A stretch of DNA of 52,080 bases from Multifurca ochricompacta (lineage: Eukaryota; Basidiomycota; Agaricomycetes; Russulales; Russulaceae): assembly GCA_022496185.1 (NCBI GenBank), contig WTXG01000251.1:1-52080 (forward strand). Reading direction: 5' to 3'. Both the position numbers and the translations under genes were made by a program. The notes beneath the pieces are model-generated. The model had not been told where the DNA came from. It ran no database searches and worked only from the letters and a program-made list of their open reading frames with translations. The first letter of the stretch is position 1, and every line of letters begins with the position of its first letter. This document shows, one piece after another, positions 12,869 through 23,639 of this stretch.

Positions 12869-15800
12869 CTAAATAATGAACACATCTGCCAATTTATCCC
12901 ATTCCTCAAAGTCCTGATCAGCAACTAGCATATCTTTGTACTCTCTCATCTCATTATCAATCTCTTCTACCTGTGCTGAGTTCCAGGCTGCAAGATCCCT
13001 GATGTTGTTCCTCCAAGCAAATTTCATCATCTGCAGTTCTTCAAACTGTGCTGCCCCAAGTTGAGCACATTGTTTTGTTGCAACTTCACCCCCAGCTGAA
13101 AAAAGACATTTGCAAGGTACTGATGAAGCTTGACAGGGGAGGTAGTCGAGTGCAATACAGCAGAGGGTGGGATATAGTACCCCATTGTTCTGTAACAAAT
13201 CATAATCAGTGTAATTGATTACAATCAGTGTGCAATGCCAGTGTACCTGCCACCATTTCACTATATCTGTATCCTTCATAACATCAGCTGGTAGGTCCTT
13301 CAAATATCAGTGCATCTCTGATTGCCATCCTTCATCTTTAGCTTGGTTAGAGAGCAGGGCCAAGCGATGGCGATCAAACTCGGATAAAATGGATTCATCA
13401 TCATGTTGCATCATATTGCTAGTGGATTTGGTTGGTGTAGTTAGTGTCATTGAGCTGGCCTTCCAGTGTCATTCCATCTAGCACCATAATTAGCCAGAGT
13501 GGGAATATCAGTAGAAGTGCAGGGTGTACCATGTTCTCAAGTATATTCTGTGCCTCCTCCTGCCAGTTCTTCACCTCTTGGTTCCCCATTCAATGCTCTG
13601 CTTCCTGTTCCTCTGCACCCCCCCATGCCAAATTAATGTATGCCAGCTTGAAGTATGGATGTAGGACTGTGTATCAATGTCAGAAAGATCACATACTAGT
13701 TATTGAAATGAACATACCAAGAGCTAATACATATGCAGGCTTCTCATCAAACCGTGAGTAATATTTGTTAAGCTTTGCAAGTCCATCAACGATTGCAGTT
13801 CAGTACACAGCAAAATGTGGATTGTTGCATTTGGCTTCCCAAGCTGTTTGAAGCTCTTCAATTGCAGGTAGGGCTCACCACAATGTTGGCTGCTTTTCAG
13901 CAGAGAAGGTTTGTTGAATTTGGTTGGAGTCCTGGATTGTGAGAGTGAGTCAGTTTCATTGCAATGATTACTTACAGTTCACATACCACCAGAATCTCAC
14001 ACACTTCCTTCACCCGTTCCCAGTCAGTCTCAGAGAGTGTGAATGCTGACCATGTTATATGCTTAGAGACCCAGCCATTGGATCGGATTGTTGTGATAGG
14101 GCCATATTGATGGTCAGCACTTGCAACAAATAGATTGATAGGCTATTACTTGTTTAGATGAAGAATAGATAGGAAATGAACTCTCAGCATACCTGGCAGA
14201 GTTTGTAGGCTACACTGAGCATGTGATGGGCAGTACCCCACTGAATGTTGCTGTGAAGTGGTATTTTGAGTGGGTGTTGAAGGCCATATTCAATTTGTAG
14301 CTTCTGGAATGCTTCAACACACTGTCCAGATGACTGAATCTATAGCAAGTTAGAGAATTGTGTGAGGGATAATACAACAAACCTTGATTGCAAGTGTCCA
14401 GATAGCTGCAATTACATCCAAGGAACCATTCAGCATGTGATTGTCGGGGAGGGTTGGGTCATACTCCCAGATGGCTGTTGCTGTTTCCACAGCAGCAATC
14501 TTCATGACATGGGTCATCACGTTGACTTCTGCTAGGTTGACAACATGACCTAAACAACTGTACTGATGATTAGAGGATAATATTCAACAAGTCAACAATA
14601 AACATTACAGAAGTTGATTTGCCTCTGCAGACCACAAGGGAAGCTTCTGTCATTCGTGGGTAGCTTCAATAGTTTTACATTTTGCAGTGTTGCTTGAGGC
14701 ATTGTTGAGGGTGAGGGTGAGGAGCTGTCAAAAGCGTCAGACATCAATCACGATTCGGTACTGGTTGACTTACTTTGGATTGTTCCCCACTCATAATCCC
14801 AATCCGATTGAGGACACCTATGAAGTAATGCCCCAAGTTCTCCCCACTGTGGTTGCCTGATACTGATCAAAACCCAATAACTTCTGAACATAACTCCCAT
14901 GTCTCCTTAGGCTCCATTCTAACCTCAATCCAGTGTGCAGTGACACCAAGAAATGCTGCTTTCGTGGTATCAGCTGTCCACATATCTGCTGTTGTGGAGA
15001 TTAGACTGGGAGCCATCTGTCATAGTGTTGGTAAGTCTCAATATTCACTAGCATAAAGTTTATGAACCTCAACATCTTTTTTAAGCTGCACCACCCACTT
15101 AATGAACTTGTTGTGCAGATGGTTGACTACATCATTTGTTGTTGGCAGGTCTTGTAAGGCTGACTTTGGTCGCATTGCAACCAAACAGTTTCAGAAGGTG
15201 GTTTTGTTTGCAACAGCAAGGGACTAATGGAGGTGATGGGGATATGAGTGTTACTTTCCTCTAATGGTGAGTCTTACCTGGTCATTGACTGCAATGAATT
15301 GAGTGACTGCATGAAGCACATCTTCTCGGGTAAACACAGGTGCATTCATTGGCTTTCTAACTGACATGTCCAATGTTCCCTGTGTCCCCACCTTCTTTCC
15401 CCTTCTTTCTTCTTCAATCTTTTTCCAGAGTGGATGCGGCATTGCCCAATGGTGCTCAGGTATGTTTTCTTTCTTGCATCATTCCTGGTATATTGAATAA
15501 TGTTGATGGATGTGCTGCCAACAGGAGGAGTTACCCCCGGTGAGGAACGCTTTCCGCTTTGTGTTCTTCCTCACAAATTCTTCATCATTTCTATCAAAGC
15601 TCTGGTAAGTGATCTTTTATTCTCATGAATTATTACTTACTTGCATATATTACACCAACGTCCAGTTCGTGTATCCACCCTACTATCATCCATAATGAAC
15701 TTGACTGTGATTTTATCTGTGAAGATAAGTTGAATGTCCCTTGCCTTGTCCTTTTGTGTATGGACCTCAGACAGGATGGGTAGGTGATAATCTTGGAGCC

Positions 15801-16160
15801 CATCTCCCTTGACATCTGTTAACATTTTGTATAGAAGATAAATTGCAAGCTTTGTACCTCAGAGTCATCCAGTAAATCATGCCCACTCAACACCTCAGGT
15901 TCATCAGATTCATTCTGAACCTCCTCATCCTCACTAGCTTCCTTTGATGGTTTTGCACAGTGTTTCTTCCAAGGCCTATGATCAAGCTCTTCATCTGAGG
16001 ATTCTTCTGAATGTTCATCCACTGCTGCTTGCTTTGAAGACCTGTTGTTCTTTGCTGGTGCTTTTGTTAGTCCTACCCTTTTTGGAGCTGGTTTCTTTGC
16101 TGGTGCCTTTGTGTGTGCTGTGATTTTACCCTTTGTGGTTGGAGCATTGGTTTTTGCCAT
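12869..16160 (-). pseudogene. hAT transposase with BED zinc finger (intron-rich)
   Basis: A minus-strand hAT transposase. The start is taken at MAKTNAPTTK (16158-16160), followed by a Lys/Ala/Pro-rich basic tail and an acidic region (EESSDEELDHRPWKKH). A BED-type finger follows: WCNIC near 15660-15640, then GGNSSCWQHIHQHYSIYQ and IPEHHWAMPHPLW. The middle (15250-13310) carries the catalytic part in many short exons that I could not join reliably. The C-terminal dimerisation exon is clear (13160-12869): CIALDYLPCQASSVP, CLFSAGGEVATKQ, FEELQMMKFAWRN. It is the same family as the fragment at 1-536 and points towards it. Frame breaks in the middle make it likely inactive, though unresolved introns could explain part of this. 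Confidence 0.75.
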
Positions 16161-16275
16161 GTTGTATTGACATGTTAATGAACACAAGTAATATTGCACT
16201 GTATACTTGACATTGTTTGGCAGTGTATTGTGTTTGCCACTTGGAATTTGATCCTCCAAGTTGGTACTTCTGTTG

Positions 16276-16643
16276 ACATGACCTTAATATAAGAAATTGT
16301 GCCATTATATTTCATGAGGGTGTGTAACTCAGTGGTTAGAGCAATGGACCCAGCTATGTCTGGTAGGTCTTGGGTTCAATCCATGATGCAGCCATTATTT
16401 TCAGGTTTCAGGAGCTGACATAATACCTAAGAAATCAATGGTCTTTGTATTATGTAAAAGACCAGTTGCAACCAGTGTAAACTGGTTTTCATTGGTCTTT
16501 CAAAATTCTGTAATAGTGTGCAACTGGCAACCAATATGTCTGGGAATCTGTGCAACTGCAACTGACAGTCTGGTTGCATTCAGTTGGGTTCGGTCTGGTT
16601 TCAGTCATTTTTTCAGTTTGGGCAACCAGACCTTTAAACACTA
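16276..16643 (+). repeat. SINE-like unit: tRNA-like head plus CCAGT-rich body
   Basis: The second, plus-strand copy of the composite unit at 8734-9112. It has the same leader (ACATGACCTTAATATAA), then TTATATTTCATGAGG, the tRNA-like head, a CCAGTT-rich body and the end CCTTTAAACACTA at 16643. Its right end cuts into the gypsy gag frame of 16644-17691 just after HHPETWGQ. It lies just upstream of the hAT transposase start. Confidence 0.65.
16317..16392 (+). ncRNA. tRNA-like sequence (SINE head)
   Basis: Contains an A-box-like GTAACTCAGTGGTTAGAGC and a B-box GGTTCAATCC, with the same CCAGCT loop as the minus-strand copy at 8995-9070. The T-arm and acceptor stems pair poorly, so this is a decayed pol III promoter head, not a working tRNA. 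Confidence 0.55.
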
Positions 16644-17691
16644 ATTGACCCCATGTCTCAGGATGATGAAACTGGATAATATTTTTCACCAAGAAGTTGA
16701 GCGATCCCTGGGAGAACAGGTCAAGTGTAGCCTCCTCATTTACATCATATCCTGCTTGCTTGGCCAGGTTACAAAACTTGGTGACATATCCATCCAGGTC
16801 ACCTCTCTCCATCTTCAGAGTTTTCAACTCTCTGGCAGCCTTCTGCTTGGCTTGCCCATCTGTAAAGGCATCTTTAAACCTCTGTGCCACTATATCCCAC
16901 AGATCCTCATCTGTGGTCCAAGTTCTAGCTGTGACTTGGTCATTCAGCCACTCAATCTGCTCCATGGTCCAGTTGTCAACAGCATCCCCTCTAATGAGTG
17001 AAAGGAAAAGGTTGGTGCATTGGAAGGGGTTGACAATCTGCAGGATGTCATGATTGAAGTTCTTAAAGGTTTTGAACTCAAGCATGAACTTTTTGCTCTG
17101 AGAATGATCACCAGTGAAGGTGGTTGGCAGGACTCCCAAAAGGCATCCTGATGGGGGGGGGAGGTTCGGAATTGGAGCAGGGGGAGCAGGGTCGGGTAAC
17201 TGTGCAGCAATAGTCAACATAATTGGGTAGACAATGGTTGGAGTGTTGGAAGTCTGTTGTGTAATCTGGGGATACACCAAAGCAGATCTACTGAATGTGG
17301 TGGTCTTGGGTGCAACTGTTGGAGCCATAAAACTAGTGGCTATAACTTGTGTGTCTTTGCTGTTTTCCTTGATAAATTCTTCTGGTTCAGAGTCAGTAAT
17401 GATGGCAGGAGGATTCTCTCTCCAAGGTCCTAAGCCATATTCTGGTGGGGCAGGTCCTGTAGTGACCCAGGAACGCTGGCTTCTAGAGTAACAGATACAG
17501 TACCAAACCTGTTTTTGTTTGTTGTATTCAACTGGCTGGTACTGGTCATCATGATAGATGTAGTATCCAAACTTGGTTTCAAAATCTTTCCAGACAGCAG
17601 AACCAAGGACCTGTTGTGAAAGATTATCCTCATCTTGGCAGTTGATGAGTTCTTCATTGTGCAGAGTCTGGCTTCAACTAGATGAAGCCAC
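16644..17691 (-). pseudogene. gypsy Gag, truncated by SINE-like unit
   Basis: Minus-strand Gag of the gypsy family also seen at 6265-8010. Matching blocks include NLSQQVLGSAVWKDFETKFG, FMLEFKTFKNFNHDILQIVN, RGDAVDNWTMEQIEWLND, AQRFKDAFTDGQAKQKAA and NIIQFHHPETWGQ. The expected start codon has changed: by alignment with the other copy, MASSHSQT reads VASSS followed by a stop. The knuckle and all of pol are missing because a SINE-like unit abuts at 16643. The 5' LTR at 17745-18308 lies just upstream, so this is the left end of one element whose remainder is lost. Confidence 0.88.
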
Positions 17692-17744
17692 AGTGGGGGA
17701 GACTCAACTTAATGTAATGCCTGGTGCAGGCATTCAGCATGACA

Positions 17745-18308
17745 TGTGACTTAGTTGTGTAGCATAACTACAAGTTCAAGTGTACACTGTCTTTCAAGTG
17801 TACAGAGTTTGGGTGAGAAGTCAATACCAAGGAGCTAATCCCTTAGTACTGGTGAGCAGAAGAGTGCCAGAAGCACTGAGATGATTCAGAGGTCAGGTCT
17901 TTAGAGATCACCCAGAAGGTAATGCACCAAGTTGATTAAGAAGTTGAGTCTGAGGCATACAGGCTATCTAAGTGGGCCTTATATATGCAGCAGGAATTGG
18001 AGTCTGAATTGGAGTAACACACTCAGTGTATCAACAAAGTCATAATGTAGCTAAAAGGGGAAACGGGGCCAGAGTGGGTCAGATGAGAATATACCAAGAC
18101 ATATCTGGTATAACTGTGATTCTGGTGGGAAAATATGTAAGAGTCCTGATGTAAAGTACAAGTCATAGATAAGCACAGCCTGGGTCAGAGATAAGAAACA
18201 AACATGTACAAATGAAGGTGCAAACATGATCAACAATGGTCAAGTGAGGCCAAACAATGAGTCATGTGAAAAGGAAAAGAACAAGATGATGCAGCGGGGT
18301 TTGTAACA
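17745..18308 (-). repeat. gypsy 5' LTR
   Basis: A minus-strand LTR of 564 bp starts TGTTACAAACCCCGCTGC at 18308 and ends near CTAAGTCACA at 17745. Over about 345 bp it is nearly identical to the partial LTR at 4420-4779. It lies about 50 bp upstream of the gag start region, as a 5' LTR should. Confidence 0.8.
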
Positions 18309-18341
18309 TTTTACACCATGGCTCTCATGTTGACTCCTTTG

Positions 18342-18428
18342 TCCTCACAGTAGTTACATTGTCCCTAGATATAGCTGCATGGTTTGAATGCCACCCTGAA
18401 ATTGTGTATTGAAAATCAATAAAAAAAG
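18342..18428 (+). repeat. LINE 3' end fragment
   Basis: CCTCACAGTAGTTACATTG and TAGCTGC match the 3' untranslated end of the LINE at 29783-30980 (near 30885-30920). The fragment ends AATCAATAAAAAAAGA, a polyadenylation-signal-like and short A-rich tail. This is a heavily 5'-truncated insertion next to the gypsy LTR. Confidence 0.6.
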
Positions 18429-18927
18429 ATCATAAGTGAATCTGCATGCATGAAAGACTGACAATGCTGCCTTCATGCAGATGCAAAAATCAAAAATGAT
18501 AACTAACTTATAAAAGATAAATGAGCTGCCTAGTTTAGTAGCAAGTGCTGTGTGATGTAGTGCATCAACTAAATAAGGTAAAAGATAAGATAAGTAATGC
18601 TCATTCCAGTTTAGTTGGTCAAAACTGAAGTGAATGCTACACAAAGCAGTGTCCTTAAATATTAGACAGAGAGTGTAATCATAGTTTGTAGAGTAATAGA
18701 GTAACAAGGGAATGTAGAGAACATTTGTGTGGATTGTTGTTAGCACACTCAGGGCAGTAGTGCCAGTGCCACTCCTGTTGATCTGCTGATCCAGTGGCTT
18801 TCGGTCAGTCGATTTACACCCTGCTCATCGATCTTGTGGTACACTCCTTCATAAAAATAATAGACTCTGACATTAATTTGACTTAAGTGCTAGACAGCCT
18901 CTGATATGGTACAAATGCAATTGATGC
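18429..18927. other. No recognised gene
   Basis: AT-rich spacer between the LINE fragment and a solo LTR. The minus frame at 18354-18746 shows no recognisable motif. Confidence 0.4.
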
Positions 18928-19381
18928 TGTCACACACAGGTCCTTCAGCATGCATTGGTTTGGGTCTGGGTCAAGGTCACAAGGTAATCAAGGTATACAG
19001 GTGTCAAGTCAAGATGTCACACAGCACACAGCCAGTATGGATCAAGGCAACAAGTCTGGACATTGCATATGAAGTCAAGATATTCAGATAGCAAGGCAAG
19101 AGCCTTTGCTGGAGCCACTGGTGAGCCAAACCTTCCCAAGTCACATACTTGAAGAGGGCTGAAGGGAAGTTCTTAAGGACCTTTGATTGGTACAAGGAGA
19201 ACAGACTTAGTCTGTCCTTGGATTTATTGATGTGCTTAAATACAATGTAGCTACTATGAAGTCATAGTCTAGATCTAATGTACTATGATATCATACTAAG
19301 GTCACAAGGTCTATGACATCAAAAGAGAAGGGCATAGAAGAAAAAGGAGAAAAGTCAAAACAGCAGCAAGAAAATGTCACA
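18928..19381 (-). repeat. Solo LTR (454 bp) with GATGC target duplication
   Basis: The minus-strand LTR runs from TGTGACATTTTCTTGC (19381) to GGACCTGTGTGTGACA (18928), TG..CA. It is flanked by the perfect 5-bp duplication GATGC at 18923-18927 and 19382-19386, so it is a solo LTR left by LTR-LTR recombination. The same LTR, in plus orientation, is at 44465-45016. Confidence 0.9.
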
Positions 19382-19562
19382 GATGCATAGCACAAGCAAT
19401 TTACTTAGCATCTTTTAGACTGCATGCATTCCAGGCTGCTTGCCTGTTCATTACTTTACATCTGGTTTCATCCTTATTGCTTGGTTTCATCCACTTTTGT
19501 CTCACTTGCACAGCTTCACTCTTCAAAACACATTAGCACACATTCTACTAGGCCTCTCTAAG

Positions 19563-19570
19563 TATATAAA
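19563..19570 (+). promoter_or_regulatory. TATA box candidate upstream of hAT transposase
   Basis: TATATAAA lies about 235 bp upstream of the first ATG of the hAT transposase frame (19804). Position and match are reasonable for a fungal promoter, but no transcription data are available here. Confidence 0.35.
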
Positions 19571-19803
19571 GGTACATCATACAATGCTTGTAGTAGGACC
19601 AACCAGCAGAAGCAGAATCAAAGTGCCATTCTCTCTCTTTGTCTTATCTTGAGCACTAAGCAATTTCTCTACAACAACAAGCCCAAGGTCAAACAGAACC
19701 AGCAGCAGCAAGTCAGAAAAAGTCTTCAATACAATTATCTCTTGTCTCTTGTGGAGCCAACTCTTGCTTCTTTGGATGAACACAATCTCACAGTCATACA
19801 CCA

Positions 19804-22690
19804 TGGTTCACTCTCAATGTAAGTGCCAAAGGTTATGGGTGGCTTCCTCTGAAGGTGGAGACTCAGGTGCAGAACAATCTGGTACATCTGCTGCACCATC
19901 TTTGTGTGTGTCTTCACCACCAGCACTGACCAAACATGAGAAATTCAACAAATGATACAAGGCAGATGAGAGATTGGATGAAGAAGTGCTCAGTAAGTGT
20001 TGTACATTTATCTTCTGTGAGTTGAGATTTATGTCTGAACAGAAGCACAGATGGTGATGTGGACCTCTAGAGTCTACAAGCATTTCTCTGTGCCAAAGAT
20101 TGTTTCCAAAGGTGGCATCATGTGGTATGCATTTCATTGTCACAAGTAAGTCTACATCATGATTTAAAGCCTGATGCACTAATTATACTAATTTTTCAGT
20201 CACCCTTCAATATACATCTCCCAAGCTTGACATGATGAAAGTACAAGCAATCTGGTGTGGCATGTGGACCAATGTGATCTGAAAGATACAGCACAGAGTC
20301 AAGCATTCTCTGCATTTGCTCAAGGATCAAAGTACAATCCTGCTACACATCAAATGAAAGTGGCGCTTTGGGTCATGTGCCATAATCAACCATTTTCAAT
20401 CATTGAGGATCAAGACCTTTTAGAGATCTTTCATGACCTTAATAACAAGTGTGTCACCCCTTCCATGAGCAGTGTATCCTGCAATGTTAGGGAGATTTTC
20501 CAAATGAGCAAGATAAAGGTGATGGAGATGCTACAGGTAAGGTTTACAACACTTTCAGTGTCTTGCCATCTAACTTTACCTTTCTCTCAGGCTTATGAAG
20601 GAATGCTACACATTGGTATAGATGGCTGGACAATGCCTCAAGTTATTTCATTCATTGGCACTACTATCCATTGGGTACAGGAGGGCAAGATGATGTCAAT
20701 GATACTGGATTTCATCAAGTAAGTTAATCACTGGTTGTCATATAAATAATATAGTTGCTAATCATTATACAGAGCACCAAAAGCCCATACTGGTGTTTAT
20801 CTTGCTGCACACATCTCAGAATGCCTGCATGAATATGGAATCCACAATAAGGTATGTTTCAAGTTATATACTGTGAAAACAGAGGCATTTATCTACTGTA
20901 CTAGGTGCTGGCCATTGTCTGTGGTAATGCATCAAATAACAATACAATGGTGGATGAGCTTCAAGACTTGGTTCCAAGCTTCAAGGGTCAGACAATGTGC
21001 GTGTGGTGCTTTGCACACATCCTCAACTTGGTAGTGAAGGTGCGATGCAACTCATTATTCTTTCTGTCTTGTGTTAATGAGTTCGATTGGGTTGTTTACA
21101 GGCCATCCTCTCACAGTTCAGCCAGCAGACCAAGCCATTGGAGGATGAGCACAACAAGGGGCATGACACCAACCTCTTCAAAGACTTAGATGTCAATGAC
21201 ATCATTGAGGAGGACAATCAGGACAATGAAGATATAGATTTTCAACTGGACAATGACAAAGTGGACCCTGCAGTCAAGGCAAGCAATGAGGCCATGATCC
21301 AGGAAGCCATAGAGGATGTTGGTTATAGTGGCAGGATCCCAACACTTTCTTGCGCAGAGGTCAATTTAGGATGCTTCTCAGTCTTCAAGGTCAGTGACAT
21401 CATTAATCAGAACTGTCAGATTATTTACATCATTTTTTACATAGCTTCAGTGGCTTGCAACAAAGATAGTCCACAGCCCAACCATCAAGGCAGATCTCAA
21501 AGAATGCTGTTTGTGAAGCCAAATCAAACTGAAAGTTATGGTACAAGATGTAGCTACTTGATGGAACAGCACATCAGAACTCATTGGCTGCATGCTTCAA
21601 CTTCAGCCAGTGCTTCAACTGCTCATTGTAATGTGCAAGCACAACAAAGTATGTGGTGTCTGCTTGAAGAGGTTTCAGTTGTCAGAGGCAGAATGGAAGA
21701 TACTCAAGCAGCTGCACCCTCTCTTAGATCTGTTCCTCAATGCAACAAAGAATATTTCTCAAAACAAAACCCCTCTTATACATGATGTCATCCCAATTGT
21801 TGACATTCTAACTACTGCAATGGATGACTTCATTGATAATAAGTCACTCCACCTAACTGTCTGGGGAGCCATGCTTTGAGGGTTACTGCTAATGAGAAGT
21901 ATTATGCGCTTACTGACAATTCCTTGGTATTTCACATTGCTATGAGTAAGTCAAGATTTGCTTTCTTATTTTTCTTATCTAATCATCTTAGTTCTTCACC
22001 CTCAACACAAGACTTCATACTTCATCAAGGCAGGATGGAAACATGAGTGGATCAAGGCAGCAGAAGACCTCATGTGACAGGAATGGGAAGCATACAAGCC
22101 AGAAGTGCTATCTATGACATCTATGACATCAACAGCAGCATCAGGCATCACATCAAAGGTAAGATTTCAAATATATGTCAAGGAGCAATTGGCAATTGCT
22201 CACTCTGCATTTAATTAGGAACTGACTAGCCTTTCAGCAAAATATTTTGCTGCACTGCATGACAAGTTTACACCTGTCGATGCCCTGGATGAATGGCTGT
22301 CTAATGCACCCACTGTCACCAACACTGATCTGATCACATACTGGACAGCAATGAAGGCAACAGGCCATCCACTTGCACAAATGGCTATCAACTTCCTTTC
22401 CATTCCAGGTGGGTTATTAATCACTATCATTTTTGTGGTGCTGAATATACATGGCAGCAACCTCAACTGATGTTGAATGCATGTTTTCAAAAGGCAGTTT
22501 AGCAGTCTCAAAAATGTGACATTCTCTCTTGGATGAGTCTATGCGAGCAGCTACAGTACTTGGGTCATAGTGTGATATTCCTGATCTTATTCCTTACAAT
22601 GATATAATAGCTGCTTTTAAGGATAAAGGGAAGTGGACAGGGAAGGCAAAGGCTATTATAGATATTATTGATGACAGTGATTCTACCTAG
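19804..22690 (+). pseudogene. hAT transposase, near full length, with premature stops
   Basis: A plus-strand hAT transposase with several small introns. N-terminus: a Ser-rich leader, then a BED-finger-like stretch (RVYKHFSVPKIVSKGGIMWY) ending in a CNLVWHV/HVDQCDLKD region. The RNase H-like core follows: ALWVMCHNQPFSIIED, AYEGMLHIGIDGWTMP (IGIDGWT is the first Asp motif), AIVCGNASNNNTMVDEL (second acidic motif) and CFAHILNLVVK. The insertion domain carries an acidic linker (NDIIEEDNQDNEDIDFQ), DVAT-stop-WNST and SEAEWKILKQLHPLL. The C-terminal dimerisation region reads YFIKAGWKHEWIKAAEDLM, ALDEWL and STDVECMFSKGSLAVSKM. In-frame TGA codons at 21514, 21559, 22075 and 22516 replace expected arginines; a TAG replaces a likely Trp near 22566. 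It moved the element once and is now dead. Confidence 0.88.
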
Positions 22691-23397
22691 TTATAGAATA
22701 TTGTAAAATTTATATAGTTGCACTTGAATGTAACACAAGAGTGTTGGATGGCACCTGAGAAGGATCACCCACAGAATTTTGATAAGACACTTTTTAGCTG
22801 AGGAAAGCCTCAGCAGCTGCATGAAATAGATTTGAAGGAAGACATACCCATGTGATGGCCATTCCCATCCTCCAAAGCATTGGCATTGACCCTGCACTTG
22901 AGCCTGTGATGTTCTCACTCATTGACCTTGCTTGTTGACCAACAGACAAAAGAAAGATGTTGTTAGTGATAGGAAGGAAGGGTGGGGCAGCTGTGTGAAA
23001 CAGGGACATACCAAAAAAGGAATTATGTAATTATGAGTGGTATTCATGGAGATATAGGCAATTTAATCTGATGCATCATTGAATCACCTTTTTGAGTCAC
23101 TGTAACTGATTCTTGTCTCACTTCAGATCAGATGCATGATCTGATCTGAAACTTTGTAGGATAGTAGTAATAGTAATATATTTGCTCTATGCACAATTCT
23201 GAGTGTCTCTGATTGTCTTAAGCCTTATGTGTACATCACTATCTGCACTCTGTGCAGGTTCAATGGTAGTTATCTATATCAGAATGCTCTGTCTTTATCT
23301 AATCTAATCTTTCCTTGTAATAACCAGTCCATGATATATGACCAATATTCCTACAGTTTAGTTTATGTGGTTAACTTTAGCACATCTCTTGTTTTGA
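22691..23397. other. No recognised gene; LTR-like fragment at about 23080-23330
   Basis: The first part (22691-23040) has a minus frame without recognisable motifs. From about 23080 to 23330 the plus strand is similar in pieces to 43930-44260 (for example AACTGATT..TTGTCTxA, CATCxxTATCTGCA, and TCTAATCTTTCCTTGTAAT). That is part of the solo LTR at 43516-44273, so this is probably a decayed LTR of the same family. Confidence 0.45.
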
Positions 23398-23629
23398 AAG
23401 TGTCTGGGAACTGACCCCTGACCAGTTTGGACTGGTTCAGACTGGTTCTGAACTGGTTGCATGAAAACCAGTTGCAACCAGTTTTTGGACCAAAAAAGAC
23501 TGCTATGGACTGCTTCTAAGTGGTCCAGTCTGCAGTTGCAGTATATTTGAGTTATGATAGACTGGTTGCCAGTCTAGTCCACATGAAATATATTGAAAAA
23601 ACTGGACTGGACCAGACTTTTAAACACTA
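23398..23629 (+). repeat. Short hAT-like MITE, second copy
   Basis: A 232-bp repeat, same family and orientation as 4205-4417: it starts AAGTGTCTGGGAACTGACC and ends CAGACTTTTAAACACTA. Its right end abuts the copia coding frame at VLDEEPS, so the copia element is cut at this point. The two flanks show no matching 8 bp, which suggests deletion or rearrangement beside the MITE after insertion. Confidence 0.7.
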
Positions 23630-23639
23630 GTGCTAGGTT

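Noticed and set aside
18354..18746. 130-residue minus-strand ORF
   Set aside because: Low-complexity hydrophobic translation over a LINE 3' fragment and AT-rich spacer; no motif.
22794..23009. Minus-strand ORF with a membrane-like stretch
   Set aside because: Short, no recognised motif, and both strands look equally plausible; not enough to call a gene.
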